64,000 nucleotides of DNA from Streptacidiphilus jeojiense (GCF_000719095.1 NZ_JOEH01000020.1:1-64000), one strand, 5' to 3'; shown: positions 44,023 through 53,224, counted from the first letter of the stretch. Notes: generated by a model not told the origin, from the sequence alone. A program made the numbers and translations.

Positions 44023-44868
44023 ATGACCATGACCACTGAGAGCCTGCTCCTCCCCGTCGAGGGAGGGGACATCCACGTGCAGCAGGACGGCCCCCGCAAC
44101 GGCACGGCACTCGTGCTCGTGCACGGACTCGCCGGGTCCTCGCACTGGTGGGACGCGATCGTGCCGGAACTGGCCGGGGCCCATCGGGTCGTCCGGATCG
44201 ACCTGCTCGGACACGGTCGGTCGGCCAAGCCGGACGGTCCCGGCTACCAGGTCCCCGAGCACGCGCGCCGGGTCGGCGCGGTCCTGGACCGGCTCGGGGT
44301 CGAGCGGGTCGTCGGGATCGGGCACTCCACCGGCGGCCTGGTCGTGACCGCGCTCGCCGAGGAACGGCCGGAGCTGGTGGCCGCGTTGGCGCTGATCGAC
44401 ACCGGGCCCAGGCTGGACGCCTTCATCTCCGACGGGTTCGCCGGGCGGCTGCTGCTCACTCCGGGCATTGGGCCGCTGCTGTGGCGGATCCGGACCGACG
44501 GCCTGATCCGCAAGGCGCTGAGCACAGGCTTCAGCCGCCCCGGCTTCGAACTCCCGCAGCAGATCGTGGACGACGTGCGGGGCATGACGCTGCACGGATC
44601 CACGGCCACGTCGCTCGGCGCCGAAGAGTACCTGCAGCAGGGGCAGGTCCCGGCGAGGGTGACGGCCCTGGGCAAGCCGCTGCTGGTCGTCTTCGGCGAG
44701 GAGGACCGCAGATGGCGGCCGTCGTCCGCGGCCGACTACGCGGCGGTTCCGGGTGCCGGGGTCGAACTGCTGCCCGGCCTCGGCCACTCGCCGATGCTGG
44801 AGGATGCGCAGCGGACCGCGGCCCTGCTCCGGCCCTTCCTCGCGGCCCATGCGCAGGAGCCGGGTTAG
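44023..44868 (+). CDS. Alpha/beta hydrolase
   Basis: A 281-residue cytosolic hydrolase. The oxyanion loop is [12 protein letters not shown], the nucleophile elbow [10 protein letters not shown] (Ser), the acid lies near [10 protein letters not shown], and the His in GLGHSPML. The intact triad fits an esterase, lipase or epoxide-hydrolase type enzyme; the cap domain (residues about 130-210) gives no substrate. Two in-frame ATGs (44023, 44029) are possible. Divergent from the AraC gene. Confidence 0.9.
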   Translation: MTMTTESLLLPVEGGDIHVQQDGPRNGTALVLVHGLAGSSHWWDAIVPELAGAHRVVRIDLLGHGRSAKPDGPGYQVPEHARRVGAVLDRLGVERVVGIGHSTGGLVVTALAEERPELVAALALIDTGPRLDAFISDGFAGRLLLTPGIGPLLWRIRTDGLIRKALSTGFSRPGFELPQQIVDDVRGMTLHGSTATSLGAEEYLQQGQVPARVTALGKPLLVVFGEEDRRWRPSSAADYAAVPGAGVELLPGLGHSPMLEDAQRTAALLRPFLAAHAQEPG

Positions 44869-44878
44869 GACCGCCGCC

Positions 44879-44906
44879 CAGGGCTGTCGGCTCAGGGCTG
44901 TCGGCT
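44879..44906. repeat. Tandem 14-bp duplication
   Basis: CAGGGCTGTCGGCT occurs twice in immediate succession. It lies in the 200-bp gap after the hydrolase gene, which otherwise holds only the promoter of the next gene (a TTGACA at about 44943). Confidence 0.7.
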
Positions 44907-45070
44907 CCGGGTGTGCAGCGCGGCGCAGGCGCTGGGGTCATATTGACATGCAATCGTCAACAGTTCGTAACCCGGGACCCCTTCCCCGCGTTCGTTCTAC
45001 GCGCGGATACTGCGAGTCTACGCGCGTTTCACAGCTGCTGCACACCCAATCGCCAACGGAGGCACAGCAT

Positions 45071-46768
45071 ATGACGTCTGTTCACTTCGCCCGTGGCAAG
45101 GCCGCCCTGGCCGCCGCCGCCCTGTTCGCCGCAGGACTGGCCGGGGTTGCGGCCACGGCTCCCCAGGCCCATGCGGCGACGACCACGCACCGGGTGCTGT
45201 TCGACGACGCGCACGCCGAGACCGCGGGCAATGCCGACTGGATCATCAGCACCAGCATCCCGGACCCGCTCGCCCAGAACGCCAACCCCACCAAGGAGTC
45301 CGACTGGACCGGGGCGCTCTCCGCCTGGGGCGTGGCCCTGCAGAAGACCGGCCAGTACAGCCTGAAGACCAGCACCAGCGCGCTGAGCTACGGAACCAGC
45401 TCCAGCCTGGACCTGTCCAACTTCGACACCCTGGTGATCGACGAGCCCAACACGGTCTTCACCGCGGCCGAGAAGACCGCGATCATGAAGTTCGTCCAGG
45501 CCGGCGGCGGGCTGTTCCTGGTCTCCGACCACACCGGCAGCGACCGCAACAACGACGGCTGGGACTCGCCAGCCATCATCAACGACCTGCTGAGCAACAA
45601 CTCGGTCGACAGCAGCGACCCGTTCGGCTTCTCGGTCGACCTCCTGAACATCACCAAGGACACCCCGAAGGCCATCACCGACGCGAGCAACCCGATCCTG
45701 CACGGCAGCTTCGGCACCGTGACCGGCAGCAACATCTACAACGGCACCACCTTCACGCTCAAGCCCGCCGACAACTCCTCGGTGAAGGGCCTGCTCTACC
45801 GGACCGGCTACAGCGGCAACACCGGCGCCTTCTTCGTCACCAGCACCTTCGGCTCCGGCCGCGTCGCCATCATCGGTGACAGCTCCCCGTTCGACGACGG
45901 CACCGGCCAGGCCGGCAACAGCCTCAACGACGGCTGGGACGACCCCACCGGCACCAACGCCCCGCTCGCCCTCAACGCCACCGCCTGGCTCGCCACCGGC
46001 AGCGGCACCAGCACCGGCGCGGTCAGCCTGACCAACCCCGGCAGCAGCAGCGCGACCGTCGGCACCGCCACCTCGCTCCAGCTCTCGGCGAGCGACACCG
46101 CGGGCGGCACCCTCTCCTACAGCGCGACCGGCCTGCCCACCGGGCTGAGCCTGAACGCATCCACCGGCCTGATCAGCGGCACGCCCACGACCGTCGGCAG
46201 CTACTCGGTCACCGCCACGGCCACGGACTCCACCGGGCCCAGCTCCTCGGTCGGCTTCACCTGGACCGTCTCCAGCTCCGGTGGTGGTGGCGGCTGCACC
46301 GCTGCGCAACTGCTCGGCAACCCCGGATTCGAGACCGGCACCGCCTCGCCCTGGACCGCCGGCGGCACCACCATCTACAAGGGCACCGCCGAACCCGCCC
46401 ACACCGGCAGCTACGCCGCCTGGCTGGACGGCTACGGCACCACCACCACCGACACCCTCGCCCAGACGGTCGCGCTGCCGAGCGGCTGCTCCGCGTACAC
46501 GGCCAGCTTCTGGCTGCACATCGACACCGCCGAGACCGGCAGCACGGCCTACGACACCCTCAAGGTCCAGGTGCTCAACAGCTCGGGCACGGTGCTCGGC
46601 ACCCTGGCCACCTTCTCCAACACCAACGCGGCCGCCGGCTACACCCAGCACAGCTACAGCCTGGCCGCTTACGCCGGACAGAGCGTCACCCTGAAGTTCA
46701 CCGGCGCCGAGGACTACACCAAGCAGACCTCCTTCGTCGTCGACGACGCGGCGGTCAACGTCAGCTGA
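45071..46768 (+). CDS. Secreted GATase-like protein with He_PIG and lectin-like domains
   Basis: A 565-residue exported protein. The signal peptide covers residues 1-35 (ending QAHA). Residues about 40-310 resemble a class I amidotransferase-like or DUF4350-type fold ([76 protein letters not shown]). Residues about 320-405 are a putative-Ig (He_PIG) domain ([22 protein letters not shown]). After a Gly linker, residues 415-565 form a jelly-roll carbohydrate-binding-like domain ([15 protein letters not shown]). GGAGG precedes the ATG. The catalytic activity of the first domain is not established; a surface or polysaccharide-binding role is inferred. Confidence 0.75.
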   Translation: MTSVHFARGKAALAAAALFAAGLAGVAATAPQAHAATTTHRVLFDDAHAETAGNADWIISTSIPDPLAQNANPTKESDWTGALSAWGVALQKTGQYSLKTSTSALSYGTSSSLDLSNFDTLVIDEPNTVFTAAEKTAIMKFVQAGGGLFLVSDHTGSDRNNDGWDSPAIINDLLSNNSVDSSDPFGFSVDLLNITKDTPKAITDASNPILHGSFGTVTGSNIYNGTTFTLKPADNSSVKGLLYRTGYSGNTGAFFVTSTFGSGRVAIIGDSSPFDDGTGQAGNSLNDGWDDPTGTNAPLALNATAWLATGSGTSTGAVSLTNPGSSSATVGTATSLQLSASDTAGGTLSYSATGLPTGLSLNASTGLISGTPTTVGSYSVTATATDSTGPSSSVGFTWTVSSSGGGGGCTAAQLLGNPGFETGTASPWTAGGTTIYKGTAEPAHTGSYAAWLDGYGTTTTDTLAQTVALPSGCSAYTASFWLHIDTAETGSTAYDTLKVQVLNSSGTVLGTLATFSNTNAAAGYTQHSYSLAAYAGQSVTLKFTGAEDYTKQTSFVVDDAAVNVS

Positions 46769-46808
46769 CGCAGTGGCAGAAAAGCCCCGGCCTCAGAGCA
46801 CCGCCTGG

Positions 46809-46860
46809 GAACACCGGCTTGAGAACAGCGGCTTGAGAACACCGGCTTGAGAACACCGGC
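46809..46860. repeat. 3.7 copies of a 14-bp tandem repeat
   Basis: GAACACCGGCTTGA at 46809-46822, a one-base variant at 46823-46836, an exact copy at 46837-46850 and a ten-base partial copy to 46860. It lies between the secreted GATase-like gene and the S9 peptidase gene. Copy number may vary between strains. Confidence 0.85.
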
Positions 46861-47010
46861 CCGTCCCGAACCGCCACCGGCGGACCGGGGCGGGCCGTCC
46901 GCCGTCCGCGGCTGAGAACCTGCGGAGACCCGCCCGGTCGGCGCCGCGGGCGTGATAGGCATGCCCGGGTGACGATCTTCCCCGATGCCCCGGCGACAGA
47001 GGAGCTTTCG

Positions 47011-48948
47011 ATGACGGATGCAACAACCGAGTTGACCGCAGAGCAGATCGTCGACTACGGCATGCCGGTGGGGCTTGCGATGTCCCCGGACGGCCGACTG
47101 GTCGCCTACGCGGTCAGGAACACCAGGAAGGGGGAGCCGCCGATTCGCTCGCTCTGGGTGGCCGCCGCTGACGGAAGCTCAGCTCCGAGGCGGATCAAGG
47201 CGAACCCGGCGCCGATCAGCTCGCTGCGCTGGGCACCGGATTCGCAGTCGCTGATCTGCATGCTGGGCGGCAAGCTGCACCGGATCGGCCTGGACGGCGG
47301 CGAGGCGGGCGCCGCTGGGGAGCCGCTGACCGCCTGGGGCGGCGCGATATCCGACCAGTGGCCGCTCGCCGACGGCCGTACCGTCGCGGTGGCCGCCGAG
47401 GACGAGCCCACCGAGGAGGACGAGCGCAGGGAGGCCGAGCGCGACGACGCCAGGGTGTGGGGGGAACGGGAGCCGCTCAGCCGGCTGCGACTGCTGGACC
47501 TCGACACCGGTGTACTGCGCCTGGTCGACGGACTGGCCCACCGCCACGTCGTGGACGCGGCACAGCGGCCGGACGGCGGGCCTCTGGCGGTCCTCACCTG
47601 GAACTCCCCGGACCTGGACCCCGGCCTCTACAACGCCGAACTGCACCTGGTCGACCCGTTGACCGGGGCGGTCCAGGACCTCGGCGCCGTCGGGGCCGAC
47701 GCCGGCTCCCCGGCCTGGTGGAGCGTCGACGGCGCGTGGCATGTGGCCTATCTGGCGGTCGCCCCGCCCGGCCTGGTGGAAGGCCGCGCGGTCCTGGACG
47801 TCACCGTGCCCGCCGCCGGCGTCGCGCCCGCAGCACACAGCAATCTGACGGCCGGTATGGCCGTCTGCCCGACCAGCCTGGTGCAGATCGCGGACGGCCC
47901 GCCGCTGGCGCTGTTCGCCGACGGACTCGACACCGCGGTCCACCGGCTCGACCCCGTCGAGCGGCGGTTCCAGCGGCTGTCCGGACTGGACGGCCTGGCC
48001 TTGTCGCTCACCGCGAGCCGCTCGGGGGCGACGGTCGCCGTGGTGGCGACCACGGCCTACGCACCGCGCGACATCCACGCCGGACCTCCCGCCGGTCCGC
48101 TGCTCAGGCTCAGCGACACCAGGCCGGAGCTGCGCCGGATCACCTGGGGAAAGCAGGAACGGCTGTCCTGGAAGGCCGCCGACGGGCTGGCACTCGACGG
48201 ACTGCTGATCCTGCCGCCCGGTCGCAGTCGGGCGGACGGTCCGTTCCCCCTGGTCGCCCTGGTGCACGGCGGCCCCTACGACCGGTACGCCGACGAGCTC
48301 ATGCTCAATCCGGTGATCAGCGGCCAGTGGCTGGCGACGGGCGGGTGCGCGGTCTTCATGCCCAACCCGCGCGGCAGCGAAGGCCGCGGCGCCGACTTCG
48401 CCGCCACGGTCGTGGGCGCGGTCGGCGAGGACGAGTGGACCGACATCGTCAGCGGGATCGACCTGCTGGTCGCCGAAGGGGTGGCGGACCCGGAGCGGCT
48501 CGGCATCGCAGGCTGGAGCCACGGCGGCTTCATGGCCGCCTGGGCGGTGGGGCAGACCGACAGGTTCAAGGCGGCCCTGATGGGTGCGGGCATCAGCGAC
48601 TGGGGCGTGCAGACCGCACTCGGTGAATGGGGCCTGCAGGACAGCGCCCTCGGCGGCAGCTCCGGCTGGGAGGGTCCCGGACCGCACCGCCACGACCGGC
48701 TCAGCCCGGTCTCGTACGCCTCGCGGATCCGCACGCCGGTCCTGATCGTGCACGGGGAGGAGGACACCAATGTGCCCTTCGGCCAGGCTGTGCTCTTCCA
48801 CCGTGCGCTGCGCTACTACGGGGTCGACCACCAGTTGGTCGCCTATCCGCGCGAGGGCCACATCATCCACGAACGCAACCACCAGCTCGACCTGCTGCGG
48901 CGCAGCCGCGAGTGGTTCGACCGCCGGCTCGGGGCCGGGACCGGCTGA
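47011..48948 (+). CDS. S9-family prolyl oligopeptidase-like peptidase
   Basis: A 645-residue cytosolic serine peptidase. Residues about 25-380 form a beta-propeller (VGLAMSPDGRLVAYAVR, ISSLRWAPDSQSLICML). Residues about 400-645 are the alpha/beta hydrolase with PLVALVHGGPYDRY, PNPRGSEGRGADFA, nucleophile in AGWSHGGFMAAW, and the acid and His in IVHGEEDTNVPFGQA and PREGHIIHE. The family cleaves short peptides (acylaminoacyl- or dipeptidyl-peptidase type). The ATG at 47011 has GAGGAG upstream; the GTG at 46969 is less likely. Its last ten codons are part of the duplicated segment at 50810. Confidence 0.92.
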   Translation: MTDATTELTAEQIVDYGMPVGLAMSPDGRLVAYAVRNTRKGEPPIRSLWVAAADGSSAPRRIKANPAPISSLRWAPDSQSLICMLGGKLHRIGLDGGEAGAAGEPLTAWGGAISDQWPLADGRTVAVAAEDEPTEEDERREAERDDARVWGEREPLSRLRLLDLDTGVLRLVDGLAHRHVVDAAQRPDGGPLAVLTWNSPDLDPGLYNAELHLVDPLTGAVQDLGAVGADAGSPAWWSVDGAWHVAYLAVAPPGLVEGRAVLDVTVPAAGVAPAAHSNLTAGMAVCPTSLVQIADGPPLALFADGLDTAVHRLDPVERRFQRLSGLDGLALSLTASRSGATVAVVATTAYAPRDIHAGPPAGPLLRLSDTRPELRRITWGKQERLSWKAADGLALDGLLILPPGRSRADGPFPLVALVHGGPYDRYADELMLNPVISGQWLATGGCAVFMPNPRGSEGRGADFAATVVGAVGEDEWTDIVSGIDLLVAEGVADPERLGIAGWSHGGFMAAWAVGQTDRFKAALMGAGISDWGVQTALGEWGLQDSALGGSSGWEGPGPHRHDRLSPVSYASRIRTPVLIVHGEEDTNVPFGQAVLFHRALRYYGVDHQLVAYPREGHIIHERNHQLDLLRRSREWFDRRLGAGTG

Positions 48949-49083
48949 ATCCGCTCGGCCGGGGCCCTCAGAGCAGTTCGGCGTGGGCCGTGCCGTCGGT
49001 GATGCCGAATCCGATCCTGCACGGGAACAGTGACGCATCGCCGGCGGCCCGCAGTTCGAGATCGCGGGTGACCACCCCCCGCG
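48918..49083. repeat. 166-bp direct repeat, left copy
   Basis: This segment is repeated in the same orientation at 50810-50976 with only about four differences: one substitution and one indel just after the peptidase stop codon, T/C at 48991, and one near the right end. It contains the last 31 bp of the S9 peptidase gene and the 3' end of the small gene that is intact at 50861. Its right edge is exactly at the stop codon of the PfpI gene (49084). Confidence 0.95.
48968..49083 (-). pseudogene. 3' fragment of the small gene intact at 50861-51208
   Basis: The minus-strand frame reads VTRDLELRAAGDASLF, then PCRIGFGITDGTAHAELL and a stop, matching the last 35 or so residues of the protein at 50861 with one Ala/Thr change. 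The 5' part is missing, replaced by the PfpI gene, so the fragment cannot be expressed as a protein of its own. Confidence 0.9.
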
Positions 49084-49722
49084 TCAGCCTGCGGTGACCG
49101 CCAGGTCATTGGCGCGCAGCAGCTCGGCGAGCCGGGCCGGGGCGGTACGGAGGGAGCCGGCGGTGTAGGGCGGCTGCGGGTCGTACTCGCTGACGAGCTG
49201 GATCTGGCGGGCGACATCGTCCCCGGCGATCCGGCCGGCCAGCTCCAGCGCGAGGTCGATCCCGGCCGACACCCCGGCGGCGGTCGCGTACTTCCCGTCG
49301 AAGACGGCCCGCTGCTCCACCGGGACGGCGCCGAACAGCCGGAGCTGGTCGAGGCAGATCCAGTGCGAGGTCGCCCGCCTGCCGTGGAGCAGGCCGGCCG
49401 CGGCCAGCAGCAGCGAGCCGGAGCACACCGAGGTGGTCCAGGTGGTGGTCGTGTCCACGCGCCGGATCCACTCCAGGGTCTGGTCGTCGTCCATCAGCCG
49501 AGCCATGCCGGGTCCGCCGGGCACCAGCAGCAGATCGGCCGCGGACAGGTCGGCGAGCGCCGCGTCCGCGGTCAGCGCCAGGCTGCCCAGGTCGGTACGT
49601 ACCGGGCCGGGACGCGCGGCGGTGAAGACGACCTCGGCCCCTGGCAGCCGGGCCAGCATCTCGTAGGGGCCCACCGCGTCCAGGGCGGTGAAGTTGTCGT
49701 AGAGCAGGATCGCGATCTTCAT
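49084..49722 (-). CDS. DJ-1/PfpI family protein
   Basis: A 212-residue class I amidotransferase-like protein: KIAILLYDNFTALDAVGPYEMLARLPGAEVVF, LLLVPGGPGMARLM, and the nucleophile elbow TTSVCSGSLLLAAAGLLHGRRATSHW with its Cys. Related proteins include isonitrile hydratases and glyoxalase III-like enzymes; the CSGSLLLAAAGLL form is most like the InhA (isonitrile hydratase) group. It is downstream of a GlxA-type regulator gene on the same strand, 49 bp apart, and probably regulated by it. The pair makes up the block between the 166-bp repeats. Confidence 0.88.
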   Translation of the reverse strand: MKIAILLYDNFTALDAVGPYEMLARLPGAEVVFTAARPGPVRTDLGSLALTADAALADLSAADLLLVPGGPGMARLMDDDQTLEWIRRVDTTTTWTTSVCSGSLLLAAAGLLHGRRATSHWICLDQLRLFGAVPVEQRAVFDGKYATAAGVSAGIDLALELAGRIAGDDVARQIQLVSEYDPQPPYTAGSLRTAPARLAELLRANDLAVTAG

Positions 49723-49771
49723 GGGACTCCTCAGGCGGTTTCGCCGACCAGGGGAACAGGAACGGCAGGGA

Positions 49772-50746
49772 CTACAGGGACGCAGGGTCGACGGGGGCGA
49801 CGAGGGGACGGAAGCGGCGCCGGTACTCCGCCGGTGACACGGCCAGGGCTCGGACGAAGGCGCGGCGCATGGACTCGGCGGTCCCGTAACCGCAGGCGCG
49901 GGCGATCTGCTCGACGCCGTCGGCACTGTCCTCCAGCCGGCGACGCGCCTCCTCCAACCGGGCAGCGTCCACATAGCGCCCGGGTGTCTGCCCCACCTGG
50001 GCGCTGAAGGAACGGGCGAACTGACGGGGCGACAGCGCTGCCCGGTCGGCCAGTGCCTGCACCGACAGGTCGGCGTCCGGATGCGCAACGATGAAGTGCT
50101 GCACCTCACGCAGCACATCGCGCTCAGCCGCCTGCACCGCCAACTGCGCACTGAACTGCGCCTGCCCGCCCGGCCTGCGCAGGAAAACCACCAGGTGACG
50201 GGCCACCAGCAGCGCCGCTTCCCGGCCGAGGTCCTCCTCCACCAGCGCCAGCGCCAGGTCGATCCCCGCGGTGACCCCGGCGGAGGTGGCCACCGGGCCG
50301 TCCCGCACGAAGATGGGTTCGGCATCGACCTCGACATCGGGAAAGCGGCGCGCCAGCGACCCGGCGTAGGCCCAGTGCGTGGTGGCCCGGCGTCCGGCCA
50401 GCAGCCCGGCCTCCGCCAGCAGGAACGCACCGGTGCACACCGAGACCACACGCTGCGCCCCGGCCGCCAGTTCGGCGATCCGCCGCACCAGCCCGGGCTC
50501 CGGCCGCGCGGTACCGAGGCCACCGGGCACGATCAACGTATGCGGCGGCTCCACCACGTCCAGATCCCGGTCCGGCAGCAACCGCAACCCGCTGGAACAC
50601 CGCACCGCCGCCCCACCGGCCGCCGCCGTCAGCACCCGGTACGCCCCACTCTGCGCACCGGCCCCGGCGAACACCTCCAGCGGCCCGCTGACATCAAGGC
50701 TCTGCACGCTCTCGAACAGGACGATGAGCACATCACGGCTGGTCAT
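49772..50746 (-). CDS. GlxA-type AraC regulator with DJ-1/PfpI domain
   Basis: A 324-residue regulator. The sensing domain has SRDVLIVLFESVQSLDVSGPLEVFAGA, LIVPGGLGTA and VVSVCTGAFLLAEAGLLAGRRATTHW. The C-terminal AraC domain has ALADRAALSPRQFARSFSAQVGQTPGRYV and EQIARACGYGTAESMRRAFVRALAVSPAEYRRRF. Full length. It likely controls the adjacent PfpI gene. The ATG at 50746 (MTSRDVL) is chosen by family alignment; the frame could extend to 50797. Upstream of it is the right-hand 166-bp repeat. Confidence 0.92.
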   Translation of the reverse strand: MTSRDVLIVLFESVQSLDVSGPLEVFAGAGAQSGAYRVLTAAAGGAAVRCSSGLRLLPDRDLDVVEPPHTLIVPGGLGTARPEPGLVRRIAELAAGAQRVVSVCTGAFLLAEAGLLAGRRATTHWAYAGSLARRFPDVEVDAEPIFVRDGPVATSAGVTAGIDLALALVEEDLGREAALLVARHLVVFLRRPGGQAQFSAQLAVQAAERDVLREVQHFIVAHPDADLSVQALADRAALSPRQFARSFSAQVGQTPGRYVDAARLEEARRRLEDSADGVEQIARACGYGTAESMRRAFVRALAVSPAEYRRRFRPLVAPVDPASL

Positions 50747-50809
50747 GCCCACCAGCCTGGCAGCCGCAGCAGGTGGCAGCAATGACGAATAACCCACCTT
50801 TACTGCCAG

Positions 50810-50976
50810 CGACCGCCGGCTCGGGGCCGGGACCGGCTGAAACCCGCTCGGCCGGGGCCCTCAGAGCAGTTCGGCGTGGGCCGCGCCGTCGGTGATGCCG
50901 AATCCGATCCTGCACGGGAACAGTGACGCATCGCCGGCGGCCCGCAGTTCGAGATCGCGGGTGACCACCCCGCGCG
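50810..50976. repeat. 167-bp direct repeat, right copy
   Basis: Near-identical copy of 48918-49083. It begins with the last 31 bp of an S9 peptidase gene, here with no peptidase upstream, and runs into the intact small gene at 50861. The two copies bracket 1,726 bp (49084-50809) that hold exactly the PfpI and GlxA-type genes. Confidence 0.95.
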
Positions 50977-51208
50977 CCCACGGCCGGAGCCCCACCGGCA
51001 GCAGCTTCACCGACCCTCCGGTGAGCCGGACGTACGCGGGCCGGTCGTCGTCGGCGAGGTCGTCCCCGGCGAAGCCGACCGCCGCCACGTCCAGCACGAC
51101 TCCGGTCTGCCCCTGCGAGATGACCGTCGGAAGGTCGAGCATGTCGGCGAGCGCGCTCGGCCCGATCGACCGCTCGCGACGTGGCTTGTTCTGCTTCTGA
51201 CGACCCAT
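50861..51208 (-). CDS. Small protein of unknown function
   Basis: A 115-residue cytosolic protein, start MGRQKQNKPRRERS, with strands VVLDVAAVGFAGDDLADDDRPAYVRLTGGSVKLLPVGLRPWARGVVTRDLEL in outline. I do not recognise a family. It is basic at the N-terminus, then beta-rich. Its C-terminal third exists in a second copy at 48968-49083. It is divergent from the hydrolase at 51265. An ATG at 51217 adds three residues. Confidence 0.75.
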   Translation of the reverse strand: MGRQKQNKPRRERSIGPSALADMLDLPTVISQGQTGVVLDVAAVGFAGDDLADDDRPAYVRLTGGSVKLLPVGLRPWARGVVTRDLELRAAGDASLFPCRIGFGITDGAAHAELL

Positions 51209-51264
51209 GACCGGCATCGTAACCGGGCAGGGTGTCCCGCCACGTCAGGTATACGCTCGGCTGC

Positions 51265-52041
51265 ATGCCCAGTCCCGAGGTGTCCCTCTTCTCCGGTCGT
51301 GACGGTGTGCGCCTTGCCTATCGGGAGGTGGGGGAGGGGCGGCCGCTGGTGCTGCTGCACGGTTTCAGCGGCGACGCGGCGCTCTGGCTGGCCGACGGTC
51401 AGGCCGCGGCGATCGCGGCGAAGGGGCACCGCGTGATCCTGCCGGACTTCCGCGGCCACGGCAGCAGCACCAAGCCGCAGGACGCGTCCGCCTACCCGCC
51501 CGACGTGCTGACCGACGACGGTCTGGCCCTCGTCGAGCACCTGGGGCTGGACGACTACGACCTCGGGGGCTATTCGCTCGGCGCACGTATCGTGGTCCGG
51601 ATGCTGGTCCGTGGCGCGACGCCGGGGCGGGCGGTGGTCGGGGGACAGGGCCTGCGTGAGGTGCTCGGCATCGGCGGCGGGGCGGGGGAGTTCGTCCGGC
51701 GGGTGTTCGCCGACCCGGACGCGCACGAGCCCGGCTCGCGGGAGGCGCGGGCCGCGGAGGCATTCCTGGCGCGGGGGGAGGATCCGGTCGCGCTGATCCA
51801 CGTGCTGGACTCGATCGTCGCAACGCCGGTGGAGCCGTTGGGCGGTGTCCAGGTGCCGACGCTGGTGGCGGTCGGCAGCGATGACGAACGGGCCGTCTCG
51901 GCCGACGATCTGGTCGCGGCGCTGCCGCACGGCACCCGGGCCGTACTGCCCGGGGACCATCGGACGGCGGTCTCCGCACCGGAGTTCGTGGCAGCGATCG
52001 TGGACTTCCTCGCCGACCCCGCGGGGCGGAAATCCGGATGA
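51265..52041 (+). CDS. Alpha/beta hydrolase
   Basis: A 258-residue cytosolic hydrolase: GVRLAYREVGEGRPLVLLHGFSGDAALW, FRGHGSSTKP, nucleophile in LGGYSLGARIV (Ser), acid near VAVGSDDERA, His in LPGDHRTAV. Triad intact. TATACG ends about nine bases before the ATG with no ribosome site, so the message may be leaderless. It is followed 34 bp on by an exonuclease gene. Confidence 0.9.
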   Translation: MPSPEVSLFSGRDGVRLAYREVGEGRPLVLLHGFSGDAALWLADGQAAAIAAKGHRVILPDFRGHGSSTKPQDASAYPPDVLTDDGLALVEHLGLDDYDLGGYSLGARIVVRMLVRGATPGRAVVGGQGLREVLGIGGGAGEFVRRVFADPDAHEPGSREARAAEAFLARGEDPVALIHVLDSIVATPVEPLGGVQVPTLVAVGSDDERAVSADDLVAALPHGTRAVLPGDHRTAVSAPEFVAAIVDFLADPAGRKSG

Positions 52042-52074
52042 CCGGTGCGGGGTCGTCTCCCTACGCTCTGCGAC

Positions 52075-52644
52075 ATGGACAGTGGTCAACACCTGCTGAA
52101 TGTCGTCGATGTGGAGGCGACCTGTTGGGACGGTGAGCCGCCGACCGGGGCGGTGAGCGAGATCATCGAGATCGGCCTGACCGTCGTCGACCTCGCCCGG
52201 GGCGAGCGTGTCGGGCGGCACCGGGTGTTGGTGCGGCCGACCCGATCCACCGTCAGTTCCTTCTGCACCGAGCTGACCGGGCTCACCCAGGCCGAGGTGG
52301 ACACCGGCCTCGCCTTCGCCGACGCCTGCCGGCTGCTGGCCGCCGAGCACGAGGCCTGGGCCCGCCCCTGGGCCAGTTGGGGCGACTACGACCGGCACCA
52401 GTTCACGCGCCAGTGCAGTACCACCGGCACCGGGTACCCGTTCGGCCGTCGGCACACCAACGCCAAGCTCGTCTTCACCGAGGCCCACGGGCTGCGCAAG
52501 CGACCGGGGATGGCCCAGGCGCTGCAGATCGCCGGACTCCCGCTGGAGGGACGCCATCACCGCGGCGAGGACGACGCCTGGAACATCGCCGCGCTGGTCC
52601 TCGGCCTGGCGGCCCGGGGTGCTTGGCCGCAGGAGCCGTACTAG
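52075..52644 (+). CDS. DEDD-type 3'-5' exonuclease
   Basis: A 189-residue nuclease of the DnaQ-like/ERI-1 type. ExoI is NVVDVEATCWDG (D, E), ExoII includes SWGDYDRHQF, and ExoIII includes HRGEDDAWNIAAL (H-x4-D form). The layout resembles the 3'-5' exonuclease/KapD group acting on RNA or DNA ends. TACGCT lies 7 nt before the ATG, suggesting a leaderless start. Its stop codon shares the palindrome CTAG with the convergent acetyltransferase stop. Confidence 0.85.
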   Translation: MDSGQHLLNVVDVEATCWDGEPPTGAVSEIIEIGLTVVDLARGERVGRHRVLVRPTRSTVSSFCTELTGLTQAEVDTGLAFADACRLLAAEHEAWARPWASWGDYDRHQFTRQCSTTGTGYPFGRRHTNAKLVFTEAHGLRKRPGMAQALQIAGLPLEGRHHRGEDDAWNIAALVLGLAARGAWPQEPY

Positions 52645-53156
52645 GTCCCGGGCAGGCGCAGTTCCTCCGGTAGGAGGTCCATCAGCAGGCCGTCGTGGAA
52701 GCTGCCGTCCTGGTGGCGCTCGTAGTTGCGCATGACGCCGACCGGGCGGAAGCCCAGGCTGCGGTAGAGGCGGATGGCCGGTTCGTTGTCAGTGGCCGGG
52801 TCGATGGTGAGGCGGTGGTGGCTGTCGACGTCCAGCAGATGGCGGGCCAGGGCGTGGATGGCGGCGGCGCCGATGCCGCGGCGGTGCCAGCCCGGGTGGA
52901 CCGCGATGTCGATACCGGCGCTGCGGTAGGCGGGCGTGGGCTCCTCGCAGGACTGGATGATGCCGACGACGTGGCCCTCGTACTCGATGGCGTAGCTGCG
53001 GATGTCCTCCCCGGGCGCGCAGGCCTCGGCGGCCTCCTCGTCGGGGTCGCCCCACCAGCGGGCGACCTCCGGGGTGGCCAGGATCTCGCGGAAACGCCGA
53101 CGGTCCGACGACTGCGCGGGGCGCAGCACGACCGAGCGTCCCCTGATCACGTCCAT
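52641..53156 (-). CDS. GNAT acetyltransferase (aminoglycoside 6'-N-acetyltransferase-like)
   Basis: A 171-residue GNAT enzyme: VVLRPAQSSDRRRFREILATPEVARWWG, EGHVVGIIQSCEE, the acetyl-CoA loop HPGWHRRGIGAAAIHAL, DPATDNEPAIRLYRSLGFRPVGVMRNYERHQDG. This pattern is that of the AAC(6')-like / RimJ-like group acting on aminoglycosides or peptide amines. Resistance is possible but not provable from sequence. The gene ends in CTAG shared with the convergent exonuclease gene. Confidence 0.9.
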   Translation of the reverse strand: MDVIRGRSVVLRPAQSSDRRRFREILATPEVARWWGDPDEEAAEACAPGEDIRSYAIEYEGHVVGIIQSCEEPTPAYRSAGIDIAVHPGWHRRGIGAAAIHALARHLLDVDSHHRLTIDPATDNEPAIRLYRSLGFRPVGVMRNYERHQDGSFHDGLLMDLLPEELRLPGT

Positions 53157-53224
53157 GCGGTTTACCTCCGTCCGGACCCGGTGACCAACTCCCAGTCTGC
53201 GCCCGATCGGCAGTGATTCGCCGA

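Noticed and set aside
48918..50976. An insertion sequence explaining the repeat-flanked block
   Set aside because: No transposase, terminal inverted repeats or short target duplication is present; the flanking repeats are 166 bp and contain gene 3' ends.
52641..53156. A specific aminoglycoside resistance gene name for the GNAT protein
   Set aside because: The sequence fits the general AAC(6')-like group, but many such proteins act on other amines, so no symbol was given.
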